DNA of 64,000 bases from Psychrosphaera haliotis (GTDB lineage Bacteria > Pseudomonadota > Gammaproteobacteria > Enterobacterales > Alteromonadaceae), in the NCBI RefSeq assembly GCF_009728465.1, contig NZ_WOCD01000005.1, forward strand, positions 372,001 to 436,000, written 5' to 3'. This document shows positions 1 through 9,254 of the stretch, piece after piece (position 1 is the stretch's first letter; each line of letters opens with the position of its first letter). A program made the position numbers and the translations under genes. The notes beneath the pieces were generated by a model. The model made no database searches. It saw nothing but the letters and a program-made list of their open reading frames with translations, and had not been told where the DNA came from.

Positions 1-329
1 GTCGCCCAACACAGCTTCGCATTCGATGGCAGCATTGGTTTTATTTGTACTAGCAAATCCGAAAAAACGTGACTTGGCACTACAACCAAATGAATTTCAG
101 CTTGTGTTACTGCAAACTCAAGGTCGTCAGTAACATGCAAACTTTCTGGGAAAGTAGCACCCGGCAGATATTTAGCGTTCTCTCGTGAAGATTGCATATC
201 GGCGACTTGTTTTTTATCGCGTCCCCACATAATGACTTCATGGCCATTGCGGGCAAAACAAAACGCCAGTGCAGTCCCGTAAGAGCCTGCACCTAATACT
301 GCAATTTTAAACTTTTTAGCAATAGTCAT
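1..329 (-). CDS. gpsA: Glycerol-3-phosphate dehydrogenase [NAD(P)+], N-terminal part
   Basis: GpsA reduces dihydroxyacetone phosphate to sn-glycerol 3-phosphate, the backbone of phospholipids. Only the first 109 codons are present; the gene runs off the left edge. Reading from an ATG at 329, the protein shows the Rossmann loop GAGSYGTA at residues 13-20 and the segment HLVVVPSH expected further into the nucleotide-binding domain. It begins 3 bp after the secB stop codon, so secB and gpsA are surely one transcript, as in most gammaproteobacteria. Assignment rests on these motifs plus gene order. Confidence 0.93.
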   Translation of the reverse strand, partial: MTIAKKFKIAVLGAGSYGTALAFCFARNGHEVIMWGRDKKQVADMQSSRENAKYLPGATFPESLHVTDDLEFAVTQAEIHLVVVPSHVFSDLLVQIKPMLPSNAKLCWA

Positions 330-332
330 AGA

Positions 333-821
333 TTAAGAATCTAGAGCTTGGCCTTCAGCAGCCTGTTTCTGCGCTTGCTCCATGTATTGAGCAAATAACA
401 TGTCAAAGTTAACAGGTGCAAGGTTCAATGCTGGGAACGTACCACGGTTTACTAAGTTAGAAACTGCTTCACGCGCATATGGGAATAATGTATTTGGACA
501 GAATGCACCAAGAATATGAGCCATTTGTTGCTCAGGCATATTGCCTAAAACAAAAATACCCGCTTGTTGAACTTCACATAAAAATGCAGTTTGATCTTCA
601 ACGGTTGCCGTTACTGTTACTGATAATACAACTTCAAATACGCCAGGTTCAATTTGCGTGCTCTTGTTATCAAGATCAAGCTTAACTTCAGGCTTCCACT
701 CTTTAGTGAAAATAGTTGGTGCGTTTGGCGCTTCAAAAGAAAGATCTTTTAAGAAGATACGTTGAATTGAGAATTGTGGTGCGCCTTGCTCTTCTTGAGC
801 CGCTGTAGTTTGGTCTGTCAT
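333..821 (-). CDS. secB: Protein-export chaperone SecB
   Basis: SecB is a cytoplasmic homotetrameric chaperone that keeps precursor proteins unfolded and hands them to SecA. The 162-residue product has the usual family length and typical segments such as [16 protein letters not shown] (near residue 20), an acidic interior, and the conserved [18 protein letters not shown] toward the C-terminus. An AGGAA ribosome site precedes the ATG at 821. It sits between grxC and gpsA, the standard gammaproteobacterial order. Confidence 0.96.
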   Translation of the reverse strand: MTDQTTAAQEEQGAPQFSIQRIFLKDLSFEAPNAPTIFTKEWKPEVKLDLDNKSTQIEPGVFEVVLSVTVTATVEDQTAFLCEVQQAGIFVLGNMPEQQMAHILGAFCPNTLFPYAREAVSNLVNRGTFPALNLAPVNFDMLFAQYMEQAQKQAAEGQALDS

Positions 822-886
822 AAATATTCCTGAAAATTATAATTATTGTTTTAAATACGATTAACGCTACTTTGAAAAAGAGTGAA

Positions 887-1138
887 CTAAAGTAACGCTG
901 CTAATTTGTTTTGTGACTCTAATGCAAAAAGCTCGTCACAACCGCCAACATGTACGTCACCAATAAAAATTTGTGGCACCGTATGTCTGCCAGAAGCACG
1001 CTCAATCATTGGCGCTCTAAGCTCTGGCTGTTGGTCAATTTTAATTTCGTTGTAAGTCACGTTCTTAGAATCTAAAAGTGACTTTGCTCTAACGCAAAAT
1101 GGGCAATAAGCCTTGGTGTAAATATCAACTTGTTTCAT
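887..1138 (-). CDS. grxC: Glutaredoxin 3
   Basis: A small cytoplasmic thiol-disulfide oxidoreductase that uses glutathione to reduce mixed disulfides. The 83-residue protein has the dithiol active site CPFC (Cys12 and Cys15), the cis-proline segment TVPQIFIG and the GG-C-D motif GGCDEL near the C-terminus, all diagnostic of glutaredoxin 3. It lies between a rhodanese gene and secB on the same strand, matching yibN-grxC-secB-gpsA of enterobacteria. Confidence 0.96.
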   Translation of the reverse strand: MKQVDIYTKAYCPFCVRAKSLLDSKNVTYNEIKIDQQPELRAPMIERASGRHTVPQIFIGDVHVGGCDELFALESQNKLAALL

Positions 1139-1155
1139 CGTAAACCTTAATCGAC

Positions 1156-1587
1156 TTATTTGCTTTTAATTACTGGTAAGTTTGCACTTGTCCACGTTTG
1201 CATGCCGCCCTGTAAAACAGTCACTTGCTCAAACCCAGACTTCACTAAAGCGTTTGCTGCCGTTTTAGCTGAAATACCTGCATTACATACTACTACTATT
1301 GGGTTCGACTTATTTTTTTCAAGTGAACCAAACTGCTCTTTGGTGATTTTTTCCATCGGCAAGTTAACTGCGTCAGTAATATGACCTTTGTTAAATTCTG
1401 CCGTCTTACGAATATCTAAAACTACCGCATTTTGGCGGTTAACCAACATCGTCATTTCGTGTGAATTAACCGTTTTTACTTTAGACATCGCGCCAGAAAC
1501 ATAGCTCGATACTAATAAAACAAATAAGATAGCCCACGCAGCCGTCATGTATACGTGGTTTCCTAAAAACTCGATAAATTGCGCCAT
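1156..1587 (-). CDS. yibN: Membrane-anchored rhodanese-like protein (YibN type)
   Basis: 143 residues: an N-terminal membrane helix (about residues 12-32) followed by one rhodanese domain whose catalytic-loop cysteine is Cys101 in VVVCNAGISAKTA. The family transfers sulfane sulfur or acts as a thiol-handling domain; the true substrate of YibN is not established. It is first in the yibN-grxC-secB-gpsA group and is divergent from gpmI. The 145 bp between the two starts must hold both promoters; I see no clear operator there. Confidence 0.9.
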   Translation of the reverse strand: MAQFIEFLGNHVYMTAAWAILFVLLVSSYVSGAMSKVKTVNSHEMTMLVNRQNAVVLDIRKTAEFNKGHITDAVNLPMEKITKEQFGSLEKNKSNPIVVVCNAGISAKTAANALVKSGFEQVTVLQGGMQTWTSANLPVIKSK

Positions 1588-1732
1588 TTATTTTTAATCC
1601 ATTTTTACAACTAAAGTCGCGCGATTATACCTACATATAAGAAAGAGTCCAAAAGCTAAATTTTTGTGACTTTCATGCGCATTTGACGTTAGAATAATCA
1701 ATCTAAAATTTATCCAATCTGATGAGTAAGTT

Positions 1733-3262
1733 ATGTCTGATAAAAAACCATTTGTACTCTGCATTTTAGATGGCTGGGGCCATAGAGAAGAAACTTCAAA
1801 TAACGCCATTGCACACGCTAAAACGCCTGTTTTGGACCAACTTTGGAACGAGTGTCCAAGCACACTTATTTCAGGTAGTGGCATGGATGTAGGTTTACCA
1901 GACGGACAAATGGGTAACTCTGAAGTTGGCCATGTTAACTTAGGTGCGGGCCGAATTGTTTATCAAGACTTTACTCGCATTAGCAAAGCCATTGACGATG
2001 GTGAGTTTTTCAAAAACCCAACCCTTGTGAAGTCAGTAGATGATGCACTAGCAAAAGATGGTGCTGTTCATATCATGGGATTGTTATCACCTGGTGGTGT
2101 TCATAGCCATGAAGATCATATTTTAGCGATGGTAAAATTGGCCGAACAACGCGGTGCAAAAAAAGTATATGTTCACGCTTTCCTTGATGGACGTGATACG
2201 CCACCTCGCAGTGCAAAAGCCTCCATTGAAACACTTGAATCTCATTTTGAAAAAACTCAGTCTGGAAAAGTAGCGTCGTTAATTGGTCGCTATTATGCAA
2301 TGGACAGGGATAATCGTTGGGACCGAGTTGAAGCCGCTTATAACATGCTGACATTAGGTACTGCGGAATTTACTGCAACGTCTGGGGTTGAAGGCTTAGA
2401 AAATGCTTATGCTCGTGATGAAAATGATGAGTTTGTTAAAGCGACTGTCATTGGCACACCAGCAAAAGTTGAAGACAACGACACATTAATTTTTATGAAC
2501 TTCAGAGCAGACCGAGCACGAGAAATTTCTCGCAGTTTTGTTGACGCTGACTTTAATGGCTTTGAACGAAAGTCCACGCCAAAATTGTCTGAATTTGTAA
2601 TGCTTACAGAATATGCTGCAAATATTAAAACCGTATCTGCATTCCCACCAGCTTCGCTAGATAATGTATTAGGCGAATGGTTAGAAAAACATAACAAAAC
2701 TCAACTGCGAATTTCTGAAACCGAAAAATATGCACACGTTACGTTTTTCTTTTCTGGTGGTCGTGAAGACTTGTTTGATGGTGAAAAACGCGAGTTGATT
2801 CCTTCACCGCAGGTAGCTACCTACGATTTGCAGCCTGAAATGAACTCTGAATTACTGACAGATAAACTTGTTGAAGCTATTAAATCACAAGATTACGACT
2901 TCATTGTTGTGAACTATCCAAATGGCGACATGGTTGGCCATACTGGCGTTTTTGACGCCGCTGTAAAAGCGTGTGAAGCGGTAGATCATTGTGTTGGCCG
3001 TGTGGTTGAAGCGCTGCGTGAAGTGGGCGGAGAATGTCTTATCACTGCGGATCATGGTAATGCAGAACAAATGAGTGATGCAAAAACAGGCCAAGCACAT
3101 ACTGCACATACAAGTGAGCCAGTTCCATTTATTTATGTAGGAAGACCAGCCACAACAGTAGCAAACGGCAAACTAAGTGATGTTGCTCCAACGATTTTAA
3201 ATTTGATTGGAATGGAACAACCTGCAGAAATGACGGGCAAACCGTTAATGTTGGTAAACTAA
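1733..3262 (+). CDS. gpmI: 2,3-bisphosphoglycerate-independent phosphoglycerate mutase
   Basis: Interconverts 3- and 2-phosphoglycerate in glycolysis and gluconeogenesis through a phosphoserine intermediate and two Mn ions. The 509-residue protein has the usual length. Visible motifs are LDGWG (metal ligand Asp13), the nucleophile Ser63 in [10 protein letters not shown], the HEDHI and DGRDTPPRS segments, and the second metal cluster [13 protein letters not shown] and ADHGNAEQM. envC follows with one base between stop and start, so the genes are cotranscribed. Confidence 0.97.
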   Translation: MSDKKPFVLCILDGWGHREETSNNAIAHAKTPVLDQLWNECPSTLISGSGMDVGLPDGQMGNSEVGHVNLGAGRIVYQDFTRISKAIDDGEFFKNPTLVKSVDDALAKDGAVHIMGLLSPGGVHSHEDHILAMVKLAEQRGAKKVYVHAFLDGRDTPPRSAKASIETLESHFEKTQSGKVASLIGRYYAMDRDNRWDRVEAAYNMLTLGTAEFTATSGVEGLENAYARDENDEFVKATVIGTPAKVEDNDTLIFMNFRADRAREISRSFVDADFNGFERKSTPKLSEFVMLTEYAANIKTVSAFPPASLDNVLGEWLEKHNKTQLRISETEKYAHVTFFFSGGREDLFDGEKRELIPSPQVATYDLQPEMNSELLTDKLVEAIKSQDYDFIVVNYPNGDMVGHTGVFDAAVKACEAVDHCVGRVVEALREVGGECLITADHGNAEQMSDAKTGQAHTAHTSEPVPFIYVGRPATTVANGKLSDVAPTILNLIGMEQPAEMTGKPLMLVN

Positions 3263-3263
3263 A

Positions 3264-4409
3264 ATGATGACACAAGGACTTGTGCGTATTTTATTGGGTG
3301 CGGCTATTGGACTTTTTTGTTTCAATGCTGCACCGGTTCAAGCTACTCAACTTGAGAAGTCGAACAAACAGCTAGCCGCTATTAAAGAGCAAATTCGCCA
3401 ACAAGCACTTGCTTTAGAAGAAAAAATGGATGAAAAGTCCTCCCTTGAGAATACCTTTAAAAGAGCGGAACTCAAGGTATCAGAGTTAGTTATTGCCTTA
3501 AAGCAGACTCAAAATAAGCTCGATGGACTCAACAAAAAAGTTAAAAAGCTCACACAAGAACAAAACAAATTAAAAGAGCAGCAAAAACAGCAACAAAAAA
3601 TTCTTAGTGAAATGGTTCGTATCGCTTACTTAAACGGAAAGCATGATTACACCAAACTTTTACTCAATCAAAATGATCCTGCCCAACTTGAACGCCTGAT
3701 CACCTATTATCGAAAACTAAATGGCGCTCGAATTGAGCAACTCGACGAGATTGAATATACCTTATCAAGACTGAACGAAATAGCCGTCGACTTAGCGGAA
3801 AAAAAGCAGCAACTATTTGAGTTAAAAGAACAGCAAAAACAAGAACGCTCTCAGTTGGTGAGTCGACAAAATGACCGAAAAAATGCGTTAGCTAAATTAA
3901 ATAAACGCATTGCTACCGACGCTAATAAGTTAGAACAACTGCAAGCAGACCAACAGAGATTAGCGCTGGCTATAGAAAAAGCACAACAAAATGCAGTTCC
4001 TCGCCCAGAAGATTTAGCTGGTTTGTTTAAATTAAAGAAAAAGTTGTCTTGGCCTGCAAAAGGTCGTATTTCAAAACGGTTTGGTCAACGACGCCAAGGC
4101 TCTATGCGCTGGAAAGGCGTAATGATTGATGGCAACTTAGGTAAACCCGTTAACGCCATAGCCGACGGCATTGTTTTATATACCGACTGGTTAAAAGGCT
4201 TTGGCTGGGTTACGGTAATTGATCACGGTAAAGGTTACATGAGCTTATACGGACATAACCAAGCCCTGCTAAAACAAGCCGGTGACTTTGTAGAAAAAGG
4301 CGAACCTGTGGCACTGTTAGGACAAAGTGGTGGTAAATCATCTCCGGGTCTTTACTTTGAAATACGCTACAAAGGTAAAACCGTTGATCCTGCTCGCTGG
4401 TGCAAATAA
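3264..4409 (+). CDS. envC: Murein hydrolase activator EnvC
   Basis: Periplasmic activator of the AmiA/AmiB amidases during cell separation, working under FtsEX control. The 381-residue protein has a signal peptide ending near AQ(A)T at about residue 27, a long charged coiled coil (about residues 30-245) and a C-terminal LytM/M23 domain. That domain ends with SPGLYFEIRY in place of the zinc-binding HxH of active M23 peptidases, which is the known degenerate state of EnvC. It lies between gpmI and a yibQ-like gene; the ftsEX genes that would act with it are 4-5 kb away. Confidence 0.93.
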   Translation: MMTQGLVRILLGAAIGLFCFNAAPVQATQLEKSNKQLAAIKEQIRQQALALEEKMDEKSSLENTFKRAELKVSELVIALKQTQNKLDGLNKKVKKLTQEQNKLKEQQKQQQKILSEMVRIAYLNGKHDYTKLLLNQNDPAQLERLITYYRKLNGARIEQLDEIEYTLSRLNEIAVDLAEKKQQLFELKEQQKQERSQLVSRQNDRKNALAKLNKRIATDANKLEQLQADQQRLALAIEKAQQNAVPRPEDLAGLFKLKKKLSWPAKGRISKRFGQRRQGSMRWKGVMIDGNLGKPVNAIADGIVLYTDWLKGFGWVTVIDHGKGYMSLYGHNQALLKQAGDFVEKGEPVALLGQSGGKSSPGLYFEIRYKGKTVDPARWCK

Positions 4410-4568
4410 GTTGTAACTGCTGATAAAGGTGACATTACTGATCAGTTCGTTATAATCACAACATAACTACAAGAATTGTTTAAAATTCAATCAAGCCATC
4501 ATTCAGATATAACTGAAGAGGCTTAATGTAATCAAATATAAAAATTAATATAAAAATAGATTATTAAC

Positions 4569-5363
4569 GTGCGCTTAAAAATAAAATGGATTGGCTTTAT
4601 AGCCTTGGCTCTGAGTTTCTTTGTGCCTAATGTTTTTGCCGGTAAAGTGGCAATCGTCATTGACGACATTGGGTACAAAAAATCAGACCGACAATTATTA
4701 AACTTAAATGCGGCTTTAACCTTCGCAGTGCTTCCGCACACCCCGCTTGGCGCAGAATACGCTAAACTAGCAGCGCAAAATAAACGTGACGTAATTATTC
4801 ACTTACCTATGCAAGCCCGCCAACACAATCGACTGTTAGGTCCTGGCGCGTTGCTTACAGACATGACAAAACAACAATACCAGCAAACACTTATATCCGC
4901 TCTGGAAGACATTCCCTATGCTGTTGGTGTAAATAATCATATGGGCAGTTTGTTAACGCAAATGGAGCAACCAATGGCCTGGACCATGGAGTTACTGCGT
5001 CAGCACAATATGTTTTTTCTTGATAGCAAAACAACCAAACACAGCAAAATAGAATCAGTGGCATCTGAGTGGGGCGTTAATGCTTTGCATAGAAACATAT
5101 TTCTAGATCATCACCGCGATAAAAAACAAATAAGAAAGCAGTTTAAACGACTTATTAATATCGCGAAAAACTATGGCATGGCGATTGGTATTGGTCACCC
5201 TTATGGTGAAACGTATGAAGTATTGCAGGAACAAATAGGTGAGTTAGAAGCTGCGGGCATTGAACTAGTGCCGCTTTCAAGTTTGCTTCCTACCTCACCA
5301 GTTATTCAGTTTGCTGGCCAAAGACCAGACTATCAAACACAAGAACCAACCATCAGCGAATAG
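4569..5363 (+). CDS. yibQ: Divergent polysaccharide deacetylase family protein (YibQ-like)
   Basis: 264 residues beginning at a GTG, with a signal peptide ending near NVFA-G (residue 25). The mature part opens with VAIVIDDIGY, then has AVLPHTPLG and GVNNHMGSL, the hallmarks of the divergent polysaccharide deacetylase (DUF610) family. Enzymatic activity is unproven for YibQ. The gene follows envC after 159 bp, the order found in enterobacteria. The GTG is preferred because it yields the complete signal peptide; no strong ribosome site is visible before it. Confidence 0.87.
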   Translation: MRLKIKWIGFIALALSFFVPNVFAGKVAIVIDDIGYKKSDRQLLNLNAALTFAVLPHTPLGAEYAKLAAQNKRDVIIHLPMQARQHNRLLGPGALLTDMTKQQYQQTLISALEDIPYAVGVNNHMGSLLTQMEQPMAWTMELLRQHNMFFLDSKTTKHSKIESVASEWGVNALHRNIFLDHHRDKKQIRKQFKRLINIAKNYGMAIGIGHPYGETYEVLQEQIGELEAAGIELVPLSSLLPTSPVIQFAGQRPDYQTQEPTISE

Positions 5364-5371
5364 TTGGTTCT
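5342..5371. terminator. Inverted repeat at the yibQ end
   Basis: A 9-bp perfect inverted repeat (AGAACCAAC / GTTGGTTCT, loop 12) overlaps the last codons of the yibQ-like gene, between two convergent genes. There is no T-tract on either side, so a role as terminator is only possible, not shown. Confidence 0.3.
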
Positions 5372-5398
5372 AGCTTACAAGCCTAAGGTTCAAGTGAG

Positions 5399-6211
5399 CT
5401 ACACCACTTCAACTTCATAAGAAGTAAACTTCCTGACATTGATCACGCCTGTATCAAAAATTAGATACTGACCTTTTATGCCTTCTAAAATGCCCGTTAC
5501 TACTGGCTCTTTGTCAAAGTTGTGAGACTTTATTTTTTCTGGGTATTGCGTAACAGGGAATGCAATATCAACGATATTTTCATCCAAAAGTTCAACTGCA
5601 TCAGCACCATATTTAAGCCTAATGTCATCAAGTCGAGCGTCTATTTGTGGAATCAACTCTGCCGCTCTTTGTTTTAAATCCATTTCCACGTTATCGCCTT
5701 TCAGCATTGCTCGCCAATTTGTTTTGTCGGCAATAAAATCCGCCAAGGCAACTTCCACCAAGCCTGAAATTAAACGTGTTTTTACTTTAAAAATAGGTAA
5801 AGCTTGCGTTGCACCTTGGTCTATCCATCGTGTTGGGATTTGAGTATGTCGAGTAATACCCACTTTTAGGCCAGATGTATTTGAAAGGTAAACATAATGC
5901 GGGATCATACAATTGTCTTCGCCCCATTGAGGCTCTCTGCACGTACCTTCTGCATGATGACAAGTTTCTGGTTTCATAATGCACATGTCACAAGCGGCCA
6001 GTTTTCTCATGCATGGAAAACAAAATCCTTGAGAGAAGCTCTTTTTGGTTTTTTTACCACAATTAGAACAATTGATATTGCCTGTGTGTGTCAGCGTTAA
6101 TTGAGTACCAATACGAGCTGACAAATCAATTTCATCACTACCAACAGGTAAGGAATACGTCACCTTATTATCCGATAACGTTGAACGCATTTTTTTTATA
6201 TTTCCAATCAT
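5399..6211 (-). CDS. DUF2797 domain-containing protein
   Basis: 270 residues of unknown function. A cysteine-rich middle region (about residues 46-95) contains the pairs CSNC, CFPCMRKLAACDMC, CHH and C-REPQWG-C, which could hold metal ions. It is followed by HYVYLSNTSGLKVGITR, resembling by eye a GIY-YIG-like strand pair, and IDQGATQA. These features match the DUF2797 family as I know it. It stands alone between a convergent yibQ-like gene and the rpoH terminator. No catalytic activity can be claimed. Confidence 0.8.
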   Translation of the reverse strand: MIGNIKKMRSTLSDNKVTYSLPVGSDEIDLSARIGTQLTLTHTGNINCSNCGKKTKKSFSQGFCFPCMRKLAACDMCIMKPETCHHAEGTCREPQWGEDNCMIPHYVYLSNTSGLKVGITRHTQIPTRWIDQGATQALPIFKVKTRLISGLVEVALADFIADKTNWRAMLKGDNVEMDLKQRAAELIPQIDARLDDIRLKYGADAVELLDENIVDIAFPVTQYPEKIKSHNFDKEPVVTGILEGIKGQYLIFDTGVINVRKFTSYEVEVV

Positions 6212-6242
6212 TCCAAACCTCTTTAATTCACCAAATACACAA

Positions 6243-6268
6243 ACAAAAAAACCAGCCGAAGCTGGTTT
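6243..6268 (-). terminator. rpoH terminator
   Basis: Read on the minus strand, a perfect 7-bp stem AACCAGC / GCTGGTT with a TTCG tetraloop is followed by a run of seven T. It lies 46 bp past the rpoH stop codon: a textbook intrinsic terminator. Confidence 0.9.
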
Positions 6269-6313
6269 AATTATACGTTAGTTTTTAGCGAGGATAAGTC
6301 CTTTTTATAGGAT

Positions 6314-7180
6314 TTATGCAGCCAATAAACCTTGAATCTTTTTCATCGCGTTTTTTTCTAACTGACGAACGCGTTCTGCTGAAACAGAATACTTGTCAGC
6401 AAGCTCTTGCAATGTTGTTTTGTTGTTGTCGTCCAACCAACGGCTATGCAAAATGTCTTGGCTACGCTCATCTAACGTTTTAATTGCTGATAGTAAACGT
6501 TGATTTGAACGTTTTTCCCATTGCTCGTTCGCAATGTTTTCAGCCATATCAGAGTTATTCGCTTCTAAGTATAATGAAGGTGAATACGCCGCAGTGTCAG
6601 AATCATCATCATCTACGCCCATATCAAACGCCATGTCGTAGTTGCTCATGCGAGATTCCATTTCCAGCACTTCTTTTTTAGAAACACCCAATGTTTCAGC
6701 AACCGTTGCTACTTCATCATTGTTAAACCAGCCTAAACGTTTTTTAGACTTACGTAGATTAAAGAATAATTTACGTTGAGCTTTGGTTGTCGCAACTTTA
6801 ACGATGCGCCAGTTTTTTAATACAAATTCATGAATTTCCGCTTTTATCCAATGCACTGCAAAAGAAACCAAACGAACACCAACTTCAGGATTAAAACGTT
6901 TTACTGCCTTCATTAGACCAATGTTACCTTCCTGAATTAAATCAGCTTGAGGTAAACCATAGCCTGAGTAGCTACGGGCAATATGAACAACAAATCGAAG
7001 ATGCGAAAAGATTAATTGGCGTGCTGATTCTAAATCACCGCCTTCATACAACTTGTACGCTAGCTCACGTTCTTCATCTGCAGATAACATATCAATGCCA
7101 GAAACATAAGACACGTACGACTCGATACTACCAGTTTGAGGCGTTGGGGCTAATGCCATTGATTTATCAACTTGACTCAT
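6314..7180 (-). CDS. rpoH: RNA polymerase heat-shock sigma factor RpoH (sigma-32)
   Basis: Directs RNA polymerase to heat-shock promoters. The 288-residue protein has region 2 ([36 protein letters not shown]), the RpoH-box region [18 protein letters not shown] specific to sigma-32, and a region 4 helix-turn-helix ([20 protein letters not shown]). The ATG at 7180 has a strong AAGGAG ribosome site. A perfect CIRCE operator lies 46-72 bp upstream and a clear terminator lies downstream, so the gene is probably monocistronic and subject to HrcA in addition to the usual controls. Confidence 0.97.
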   Translation of the reverse strand: MSQVDKSMALAPTPQTGSIESYVSYVSGIDMLSADEERELAYKLYEGGDLESARQLIFSHLRFVVHIARSYSGYGLPQADLIQEGNIGLMKAVKRFNPEVGVRLVSFAVHWIKAEIHEFVLKNWRIVKVATTKAQRKLFFNLRKSKKRLGWFNNDEVATVAETLGVSKKEVLEMESRMSNYDMAFDMGVDDDDSDTAAYSPSLYLEANNSDMAENIANEQWEKRSNQRLLSAIKTLDERSQDILHSRWLDDNNKTTLQELADKYSVSAERVRQLEKNAMKKIQGLLAA

Positions 7181-7225
7181 TATGAAGCTCCTTTAGAAAC
7201 CTGAATTGGTTAACTGAGATTGATA

Positions 7226-7252
7226 TTAGCACTCTCATTTATAGAGTGCTAA
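7226..7252. promoter_or_regulatory. CIRCE operator (HrcA site) upstream of rpoH
   Basis: The 27-bp site is TTAGCACTC, nine bases, then GAGTGCTAA: an exact match to the CIRCE inverted repeat bound by the HrcA repressor. It lies 46-72 bp upstream of the rpoH ATG, the normal position for CIRCE in a leader. No other gene starts nearby on the plus strand. Confidence 0.92.
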
Positions 7253-7398
7253 TTTTATTTTAACTATTTATAGAACAAAAAGATCTATAGGTATGAGCGA
7301 CATTTATAAAAAAGAAATATAGATATAAAACAATGCGATAGATCTACAAAATGATCGGGGGAATGTAGGATTGTCATCAATATTTAATAAAAATGTAT

Positions 7399-7427
7399 AA
7401 AAAAAGACGGATAAATCCGCCTTCTTA
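7399..7427 (-). terminator. Terminator after ftsX
   Basis: On the minus strand a stem (GGCGGAT / ATCCGTC, one G-T pair) with a short TT loop is followed by a run of seven T. It is 44 bp past the ftsX stop and would end the ftsY-ftsE-ftsX transcript. Confidence 0.85.
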
Positions 7428-7470
7428 AATACGCTCTAGTTATTAAATACGTATAATTTTAACTTTTAGA

Positions 7471-8458
7471 TTAGTCTAATGAAGGTTCAATTTCTCGTAT
7501 GTGGCGATGCACAGACCAGTAAGCTCCAGAGAAGCCTAAACCAGAGGCTAATAGCATTAAAGTAACAAACTCTGAAAAGGTTAAGCCTTGGATCTCAAAG
7601 TCTGACATATATAAACCAGATATATCCACCAGCGCAGATTGCATCCACCAGACCACAAAAGCTAAGACGATAAATGCCACTAATCCGCCCATAAGGCCAT
7701 ACCAAATCCCAGTATATACAAATGGTCTTTGGATAAAGGACTCTGTAGCGCCAACCAATTTCATCACTTCTATTTCTTCACGCCTAGAAATAATAGACAA
7801 CCTAATAGTATTACCAATAATCAAAACAACAGATACCAGGAGCAATATAGCAACGGTGATAACAGACTCTTCGAGCATAGAAACGATGGCGTTTAATCGT
7901 GCTAACCAATCTATGTCTAATTTACCGAAGTCTACTTCTCGCTCTTTTTGTAACTTATATAGCAATAGCTTTGCTGGTTTCCGCTTGGCGATATTGAGGT
8001 TGTGGCGTCACAATGAGGGAAGCCGGTAATGGATTGTTTTGCAGGTAATCTAACGCCTGTCCAAAACCAGACAGCTTTTTAAACTCCACTAACGCATCGT
8101 CTTTGCTTATATAGCGTAACGATTCAATTTCGTCATAGGCACTAATTCGTCGAATGGCGCTTGATATTTGTTGCTCGGAAAGGTCTTCATTTAAAAACAA
8201 GCTTATTTCAGAAGCGCTATCCCATTGAACATTTATAGATTGTACATTTTTAACAATAATATGAAGTGTTGCAGGTAGAGTTAATGACAAACCCATTACC
8301 AAAATAGTCATAACTGACGCAATTGGCGTGCGCCAAATCTCACCTAAACTGGTTACTATTTGTCGCGCATTGTTAATCCAAAAAAATAGAAATCGCTGGA
8401 ATGGACTTATTTTTTGTTTTGACGCACCTGATTGTTCAGAATTAAATAATATGCTCAT
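7471..8458 (-). pseudogene. ftsX: Cell-division protein FtsX, split by a frameshift
   Basis: FtsX is the membrane partner of FtsE and regulates EnvC. The gene is in two frames: residues 1-163 read from 8458 and end at a stop at 7955, and the rest (four-helix membrane part with the family signature LDIDWLARLNAI and TIRLSIISRREEIEVMKLVGA) continues in the next frame to 7471. Removing one A from the AAA at 7970-7972 (minus strand) joins both into a normal protein of about 328 residues. As FtsX is usually important for growth, a sequence error is at least as likely as true inactivation. It follows ftsE after 11 bp. Confidence 0.9.
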
Positions 8459-8469
8459 AACGACAACCC

Positions 8470-9159
8470 TTAAAAGCCCATATCCGTTGATGTGTTAGAC
8501 AAACCATCGCTGATCATTTGCCCGCCTTTAAGTGTGAGTGTTCGATTTCTCATTCTGGCAATCAAACCAAGGTCATGCGTTGCGATTAGCACCGAAACAC
8601 CTACGTCATTAAACTGTTGGAATACGTTTATGATTTCTTTAGACAACTCAGGGTCTAAATTACCTGTTGGCTCGTCGGCTAATAATAACGGGGGCTTATT
8701 AACAACGGCTCTGGCAATACCAACTCGTTGCTGTTCACCACCTGAAAGTATCTTTGGTAAGTACTTCGCTTTATCTAATAAACCTACTTTATCTAAGGCA
8801 GCGTGCACTCGTTTGGCAATTTCACCTTGCGTGTAACCTTCAATAACTAAAGGCAATGCAACATTGTCGAATACGGTGTGTTCTTGTAACAAACGGTGGT
8901 TTTGGAAAATCATGCCGATATCTCGGCGAGCGTATGGGACCTTACTAGGTGTAATTAAGTTTAAGTTCTTATCATTAATAAAAACGTTACCTATAGATGG
9001 TCGCTCTATCATGCTGATCAGTTTTAATAAGGTACTTTTACCTGCTCCAGAATGACCGGTCAAAAATGCCATTTCTCCTTTCTCAACTTCAAAGGACACT
9101 TTTTCAAGTGCTCTAAAGCCTCCAGGATAGGTTTTACTGACTTGCTCAAATCGGATCAT
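8470..9159 (-). CDS. ftsE: Cell-division ATP-binding protein FtsE
   Basis: ATPase of the FtsEX complex, which couples septal ring assembly to EnvC-dependent amidase activation. 229 residues with Walker A GHSGAGKST (residues about 36-44), Q-loop FQNHRLL, ABC signature LSGGEQQR, Walker B LLLADEPTGNLD and the H-loop histidine in ATHD. The order ftsY-ftsE-ftsX-rpoH is conserved across gammaproteobacteria. Confidence 0.97.
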   Translation of the reverse strand: MIRFEQVSKTYPGGFRALEKVSFEVEKGEMAFLTGHSGAGKSTLLKLISMIERPSIGNVFINDKNLNLITPSKVPYARRDIGMIFQNHRLLQEHTVFDNVALPLVIEGYTQGEIAKRVHAALDKVGLLDKAKYLPKILSGGEQQRVGIARAVVNKPPLLLADEPTGNLDPELSKEIINVFQQFNDVGVSVLIATHDLGLIARMRNRTLTLKGGQMISDGLSNTSTDMGF

Positions 9160-9254
9160 TTCGCTTCCCTAAACGTCAGAGCGACATTGCCGCTCTATGA
9201 TTCTTATAATTATATTTTTGTAACGATTAACCTAAGCCTTGTTGCTTAAAATGT

